DNA from: Streptomyces sp. NBC_01723 | GTDB lineage: Bacteria; Actinomycetota; Actinomycetes; Streptomycetales; Streptomycetaceae | Direction: 5' to 3' | Length of the DNA stretch: 64,000 nt | Assembly (NCBI RefSeq): GCF_036246005.1 | Contig: NZ_CP109171.1 | Coordinates: 186,001 to 250,000, forward strand | Translations under genes and position numbers: made by a program | The notes under the pieces: generated by a model | What the model was told of the DNA's origin: nothing | Seen by the model: the letters and a program-made list of their open reading frames with translations, nothing else | Database searches by the model: none | In this document: positions 60,195 through 64,000 of the stretch, piece after piece | Position numbering within the stretch: the stretch's first letter is position 1 | How the letters are laid out: every line of letters starts with the position of its first letter

Positions 60195-61153
60195 CGCTTC
60201 CCCCGTCCTCGTGCCGCGTAGACGGCGCACACGATCACTATGGCCTGGGCGATCTGGGTCCATGAGGGCGGCAGATCGTGCTTGATCAGCGTGGCGGTGA
60301 GCAGCTGGATCAGGACGGCGCCCGCCACGGTGCCGGCGATGTTGACCCGGCCGCCGGTCAGGGGTGTGCCGCCGACCACGACGGCGGTGATGGCCGAGAG
60401 TTCCATCAGGTTGCCGAGCGAGGTGGGGTCGCTGGCCTGGAGCCGGGCGGTCGCCAGCACGCCCGCCACGGCCGCGAGCAGGGCGCAGGCCACGTACACG
60501 AGGATGAGTACGCGGCGCACCGGGAGTCCGGCCAGCTCGGCGGCGGGCCGGCTGTCGCCGATGGCGAGGAGCTGGCGGCCGAAGGTGGTGCGGCGGACCA
60601 CGAAGGCCACCAGCAGGGCCAGTCCGGCGGCGATCAGGATCAGGTACGGGAAGCCGAGCACGTCGCCCGAGCCCAGGGAGGCCAGTGCGGGGTTGCGCAG
60701 GTCCTCCAGCTGGGGCAGCAGCACCAGGGCGAGACCCCGGCCGCCGACCATGAGCGCCAGGGTGGCCACGATCGGCTGGACGCCGATGAAGGCGACCAGC
60801 GCTCCGTTGGCGAGCCCGACGCCGGCCGCGAACAGCGCCACCACCAGCAGGGCGGGCAGCAGCCCGTATCCGAGGTAGAGGGCGGTGGCGGAGGCGGCCA
60901 GCGCCATCACGGCGCCGACGGACAGGTCGACGCCCTCGGTGCCGATGACCAGGGCCATGCCGAGCGCGACGATGATGACCGGGGCGACCTGGACGGCCTG
61001 GGTGCGGAAGTTCTCGGCGGACAGGAAGTGCGGGGTGATCACGATGTTGACGATCAGCAGCAGCGCCACGCCGGCGTAGACGCCGTACGTCTGCAGCCAC
61101 TGCATGAGGCGGGCCTTGTCCAGTGGGGCGGTGCGGAGGGTGGCTTCAGCCAT
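60191..61153 (-). CDS. ytfT: Sugar ABC transporter permease (YtfT-like)
   Basis: 320 residues, the same permease family: MALVIGTEGVDLSVGAVMAL, and MELSAITAVVVGGTPLTGGR near the end, with about eight to ten helices. ATG 61153 overlaps the ATPase stop by 8 bases. It differs enough from the second permease to indicate a heterodimeric channel, as in YtfT/YjfF. It imports the sugar captured by the lipoprotein at 62773. Confidence 0.83.
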   Translation of the reverse strand: MAEATLRTAPLDKARLMQWLQTYGVYAGVALLLIVNIVITPHFLSAENFRTQAVQVAPVIIVALGMALVIGTEGVDLSVGAVMALAASATALYLGYGLLPALLVVALFAAGVGLANGALVAFIGVQPIVATLALMVGGRGLALVLLPQLEDLRNPALASLGSGDVLGFPYLILIAAGLALLVAFVVRRTTFGRQLLAIGDSRPAAELAGLPVRRVLILVYVACALLAAVAGVLATARLQASDPTSLGNLMELSAITAVVVGGTPLTGGRVNIAGTVAGAVLIQLLTATLIKHDLPPSWTQIAQAIVIVCAVYAARGRGKR

Positions 61154-62705
61154 GGGTGACCGCCTCCTCGGCCGGGTCCCGCGGCGGGGCCTCGCCGGCG
61201 ATGGTGCGCATCAGCTGGTCCTCGGTGACCTCGTCGCCGGTCAGTTCGCCGACGACCGCACCGTCCTTCAGTACGACCACGCGGTCGGACCCTTCGATCA
61301 GTTCCTCCAGGTCGGAGGAGATGAGCAGGACGCCCAGGCCGTCCGCGGCCAGTTCGTCCACGAGTTTCTGCACCTCGGCCTTGGCGCCGACGTCGATGCC
61401 GCGGGTGGGTTCGTCGAGGAGCAGCACCTTCGGGTTCATCGCCAGCCAGCGGGCCAGGAGCACCTTCTGCTGGTTGCCACCGGACAGTTCGCCGACCTTC
61501 TGGTGGGGTGAGGATGCCTTGATGCGCAGCCGTTTCATGAAGGTGTCGACGACGGCGTCGACGCGGGACTCGGAGACCAGGCCGAAGCGGGAGAGCCGGG
61601 GCAGGACGGCGAGCGCGATGTTCTCGCGCACGGACAGACCGGGGACGATGCCCTCGCTCTTGCGGTCCTCGGGCAGCAGGCTGATGCCCGCCCGGATGGA
61701 GGCGGGTGTCGAGCCGCCGCGCAGCGGTGCCCCGGCCACCGTGACGCTTCCCGAACTCAGCGCCAGCGCACCGGAGACGGCCTTGGCGGTCTCGGTGCGT
61801 CCGGAGCCGAGGAGACCGCCGAGGCCGACGACCTCGCCGGGCCGGATCTCGAGGGAGACACCGTGGAGCTTGTGCCGGACGGACAACTTCCTTGCCGACA
61901 ACACCGGTTGGTCGTCGGCGATCTGGTGGTCGCCGGAGAACTTGGTCTGCCCCTCCGCGCGCACCTCCCCCAGTTCGCGGCCGAGCATGGTCGACACCAG
62001 GTCGATGCGGTCCAGGTCGGCCAGGTCCCCGTGGTGGACGCGGCGCCCGTCGCGCAGCACGGTGACCTTGCTGCACACGGCGTACAGCTCGTCCAGGCGG
62101 TGGCTGACGTAGATGACGGCGATGCCCTGGTCGCGCAGGCGGCGGATGACCGAGAACAGGGTCTCCACCTCCCGCGGTTCGAGGGAGGACGTCGGTTCGT
62201 CCATGATGACGACCCGTGCGTCGGTGGCCACCGCGCGGGCCAGCGCCACCATCTGCTGGGCGCCGACGCCGAGGGTGCGCAGCGACTGGCGGACGTCGAC
62301 GCGGACGCCGTAGGTGCGCAGGATCTCGTCGGCCTCGCGGTTCATGCGGGCGAAGTCGAGCAGGCCGAGGCGGGTGCGGGGCTCGCGGCCGAGGAAGAGG
62401 TTGCGGGCCACGCTCAGCAGCGGGATGAGGTTGACCTCTTGGTAGATGGTCGAGATGCCGGCCTTCTGCGCCTCCAGCGGGGTCTCGAAGGAGACCTCCC
62501 GGTCCTGGAAGGTGATACGGCCGGCGTCCGGTCGGTAGACGCCGGTGAGCAGCTTGATGAGGGTCGACTTTCCGGCGCCGTTCTCGCCGATCAGGGCGTG
62601 GACCTCGCCGGCGTGCACGGTCAGGTCCACGTCGTCCAGGGCGCGGACGCCGGGGAAGGTCTTGCTCAGTCCGCGGACGGCGAGGACTTCGGCGGGGGGT
62701 GCCAC
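61146..62705 (-). CDS. ytfR: Sugar ABC transporter ATPase, duplicated (YtfR-like)
   Basis: 519 residues with two ABC domains: first Walker [13 protein letters not shown] (about residue 38), signature LGVGAQQMVALARAV and Walker B VVIMDEP; the second has the degenerate Walker A GGLLGSGRTETAK usual for this subfamily, LSGGNQQKVLLARWL and LLLDEPTRGIDVGAK. This is the RbsA/MglA/YtfR layout. The start is GTG 62705. An 11-base-arm hairpin separates it from the binding-protein gene upstream. It energises the import complex. Confidence 0.9.
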   Translation of the reverse strand: MAPPAEVLAVRGLSKTFPGVRALDDVDLTVHAGEVHALIGENGAGKSTLIKLLTGVYRPDAGRITFQDREVSFETPLEAQKAGISTIYQEVNLIPLLSVARNLFLGREPRTRLGLLDFARMNREADEILRTYGVRVDVRQSLRTLGVGAQQMVALARAVATDARVVIMDEPTSSLEPREVETLFSVIRRLRDQGIAVIYVSHRLDELYAVCSKVTVLRDGRRVHHGDLADLDRIDLVSTMLGRELGEVRAEGQTKFSGDHQIADDQPVLSARKLSVRHKLHGVSLEIRPGEVVGLGGLLGSGRTETAKAVSGALALSSGSVTVAGAPLRGGSTPASIRAGISLLPEDRKSEGIVPGLSVRENIALAVLPRLSRFGLVSESRVDAVVDTFMKRLRIKASSPHQKVGELSGGNQQKVLLARWLAMNPKVLLLDEPTRGIDVGAKAEVQKLVDELAADGLGVLLISSDLEELIEGSDRVVVLKDGAVVGELTGDEVTEDQLMRTIAGEAPPRDPAEEAVTHG

Positions 62706-62740
62706 CTGTGCCTCCAGGAAGTGTGGTGCGGGCAGGACGA

Positions 62741-62765
62741 CGGGGCCCGGGTGTCCCGGGCCCCG
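62741..62765 (-). terminator. Intra-operon hairpin after the binding-protein gene
   Basis: CGGGGCCCGGG and CCCGGGCCCCG pair perfectly over 11 bases with a 3-base loop (62741-62765), 7 bases past the binding-protein stop. Such hairpins stabilise the upstream mRNA and partly stop transcription, giving more binding protein than membrane components. Confidence 0.65.
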
Positions 62766-62772
62766 TGGAGGG

Positions 62773-63870
62773 TCAGTAGGCCTTGCCGATGTCCTGCTTG
62801 GCGTTGTCCGCGTTGTACGCGCCGTCCTCGATGACGATGTCCTGCGGCACCGCCTCGCCCTTGGTGAAGGTGTCGAGGGTCTGGAACGCCAGCGGTCCGA
62901 AGCGCGGGTTGGACTCGATCACCCCGCTGATCCAGCCGTCGACGATGCCCTGAACGGCATTGCGCGTGCCGTCCACGGTGATGATGTCGACGTCACCCGC
63001 CTTCTTGCCGGCTCCCTTGAGCGCGGCCACCGCGCCCAGGCCCATCTCGTCGTTCTCCGCGTAGATGCCCTTGATGCCGGGGTTCGACTGGATGAGCTGC
63101 TCCGTGACCTGCTGGCCCTTCTCGCGGGCGAAGTCACCGGTCTGCTCGAAGACCACCTTCAGGCCGGGGGCCTTCTCGGCCACGCGGTCCTTGAAGCCCT
63201 TGGTGCGCTCGGTGGTGACGTTGTTGCCGGCCGCGCCGAGGAGGATGGCGACCTCGCCCTTGCCGCCCGTCGCCTCGATCATCTGGTCGGCGGCGCGACG
63301 TCCCTGCTCGACGAAGTCCGAGGCGATGAAGGAGACGTAGTCCTTGCAGGCCTCGGCGTTGATCTTGCGGTCGATCGTGATGATCGGGACCTTCTTCGCG
63401 GCGGCGGCCTGCAGCACCGGGTCCCAGCCGTCGGAGTTGAGCGGCGCGATGACCAGCAGGTCGGCGCCCTTGGCGAGCAGGTCCTGCACGTCGGTGATCT
63501 GCTTGGAGAACTGCGACTGGGCGTTGGCGGTGAGCAGCTTGACGCCCCGCTTCTTCGCCTCGTCCTTGATGGACTGGGTCTCGGCGATGCGGAACGGGTT
63601 CGCCTCCTTCTCGGACTGGGAGAAGCCCACGGTCGCGCCCTTCAGGTCCATCTTCTCGGCGCCGTACGCGTCGATGGCGCAGGTCTTGCTGCCCGGCTTC
63701 GGCGTGACGGCCTTCTGCTCGGCGCCGGCCGCGGACGACCCGGACTGCTTGCTGTCCGACGCGTCGTCCTCCGACTTGGCGCAGGCGGTCGCGGTGAGGG
63801 CCACGGCGGCGGCCAGGGCCACGACCACCGGGCGGCCGAGGAGGTGTGGACGGTGAGTGGTGCGCTGCAT
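62773..63870 (-). CDS. ytfQ: Sugar-binding lipoprotein (YtfQ-like, galactofuranose type)
   Basis: 365 residues. Lipoprotein signal with VALTATAC lipobox, a Ser/Ala/Glu linker and a periplasmic-binding-protein type I fold. It parallels E. coli YtfQ closely: ATVGFSQSEKEANPFRIAET at the first strand, SDGWDPVLQAAAAKKVPIIT, IDRKINAEACKDYVSFIASD, TTERTKGFKDRV and GIYAENDEMGLGAV, with sugar-contacting Arg/Asp/Asn positions in place. E. coli YtfQ binds galactofuranose, so that is the best guess here, with arabinofuranose-like sugars as the alternative. It is first in the importer operon; a shared operator lies about 110 bases upstream. Confidence 0.88.
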   Translation of the reverse strand: MQRTTHRPHLLGRPVVVALAAAVALTATACAKSEDDASDSKQSGSSAAGAEQKAVTPKPGSKTCAIDAYGAEKMDLKGATVGFSQSEKEANPFRIAETQSIKDEAKKRGVKLLTANAQSQFSKQITDVQDLLAKGADLLVIAPLNSDGWDPVLQAAAAKKVPIITIDRKINAEACKDYVSFIASDFVEQGRRAADQMIEATGGKGEVAILLGAAGNNVTTERTKGFKDRVAEKAPGLKVVFEQTGDFAREKGQQVTEQLIQSNPGIKGIYAENDEMGLGAVAALKGAGKKAGDVDIITVDGTRNAVQGIVDGWISGVIESNPRFGPLAFQTLDTFTKGEAVPQDIVIEDGAYNADNAKQDIGKAY

Positions 63871-63978
63871 GGTGACCCCGATCCGGGTGGCGCTGAAAGG
63901 GAATTGGGGAGCCGGACTATGTGCGACGACTACTGCTTCTCCCCCTGCGGAGGACCTTGTCCGGCCCGCCGCACAGAG

Positions 63979-63996
63979 GTTTTACATCGTTGCAAG
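63979..63996. promoter_or_regulatory. Shared sugar-regulon operator, site 3 (importer operon)
   Basis: Reverse-strand CTTGCAACGATGTAAAAC, near the right edge, 109 bases upstream of the binding-protein ATG. It matches the GH127 site at 16 of 18 bases and the GH2 site at 14 of 18. The regulator gene is presumably outside the window. Confidence 0.65.
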
Positions 63997-64000
63997 GATG

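Noticed and set aside
59160..61100. 646-codon fusion of permease sequences
   Set aside because: The upstream part is an out-of-frame reading of the first permease; the true second permease starts at 60194 with an ATGA overlap.
1..64000. Search for CRISPR arrays, tRNA/rRNA genes, attachment sites and integrases
   Set aside because: No spaced direct-repeat array, cloverleaf-like gene, rRNA segment or integrase was recognised by eye. Direct repeats seen are protein-module repeats (ricin, CBM6) or the 37-base terminator duplication.

Overview
The window reads as the chromosome of a Streptomyces or close relative. Codon third positions are overwhelmingly G/C, GTG and TTG starts are common, secreted proteins carry Tat or lipoprotein signals, and the gene families are typical of the genus: a butyrolactone-receptor-type regulator, SpoIIE/STAS/HATPase signalling parts, many secreted carbohydrate-active enzymes and several TetR/MarR/IclR/Lrp regulators. 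I see no rRNA, tRNA, CRISPR array or prophage.

Layout. 1-2.8 kb: an IS5-family transposase fragment running off the left edge, a hypothetical gene ending at it, and a TIM-barrel protein divergent from a TetR regulator across two palindromic operators. 3.2-6.7 kb: a gamma-butyrolactone receptor homologue between an NmrA-like reductase and an FAD monooxygenase, with two ARE-like operators. 6.9-11.4 kb: a DUF1801 protein and two FUSC membrane proteins. 11.5-15.1 kb: two tandem ABC-F genes, the first behind a leader with a nine-codon reading frame and alternative hairpins. 15.1-19.8 kb: a GAF-SpoIIE phosphatase, a MarR/glyoxalase divergent pair with two identical operators, a complete IS5-family element inserted in a palindrome, and a cytochrome b561/molybdoenzyme pair. 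20-28.8 kb: mixed metabolic genes, including a frameshifted VOC gene, a CPA1 antiporter, a nitroreductase/azoreductase/MarR cluster, SRPBCC proteins and an esterase next to a DUF393 remnant. 28.8-31.7 kb: a secreted GH81 beta-1,3-glucanase behind a LacI-type palindrome.

32.6-38.1 kb holds the most unusual metabolic unit: a tightly coupled operon (overlapping or nearly touching starts and stops) of an MfnB-type furan synthase, aldehyde dehydrogenase, zinc alcohol dehydrogenase, carboxyl-methyltransferase-like protein and acyl-CoA dehydrogenase. It looks like a route to an oxidised, possibly methylated furan rather than methanofuran. 38.3-44.1 kb: a broken secreted-protein gene, then a translationally adjacent pair encoding a PQQ-type sugar dehydrogenase-PKD-CBM6-CBM6 protein and a ThuA-CBM6-GH99-like protein.

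44-51.4 kb: a BtrH-like protein, a small membrane protein, a methyltransferase, a STAS protein, IclR and SMP-30, a Lrp regulator, an anti-sigma-type ATPase, a lipoprotein alpha/beta hydrolase and a ComB-like phosphatase.

51.5-64 kb is a coherent furanoside-sugar locus: GH127, GH2 and GH43 secreted enzymes plus a complete YtfQ/YtfR/YtfT/YjfF-type ABC importer. The same short operator (core CAACGWTG flanked by A/T) occurs before GH127, before GH2 and before the importer operon. Together they suggest one regulon for degradation of galactofuranose- or arabinofuranose-containing polymers and uptake of the released sugar; its regulator is not in the window and may lie just past the right edge.
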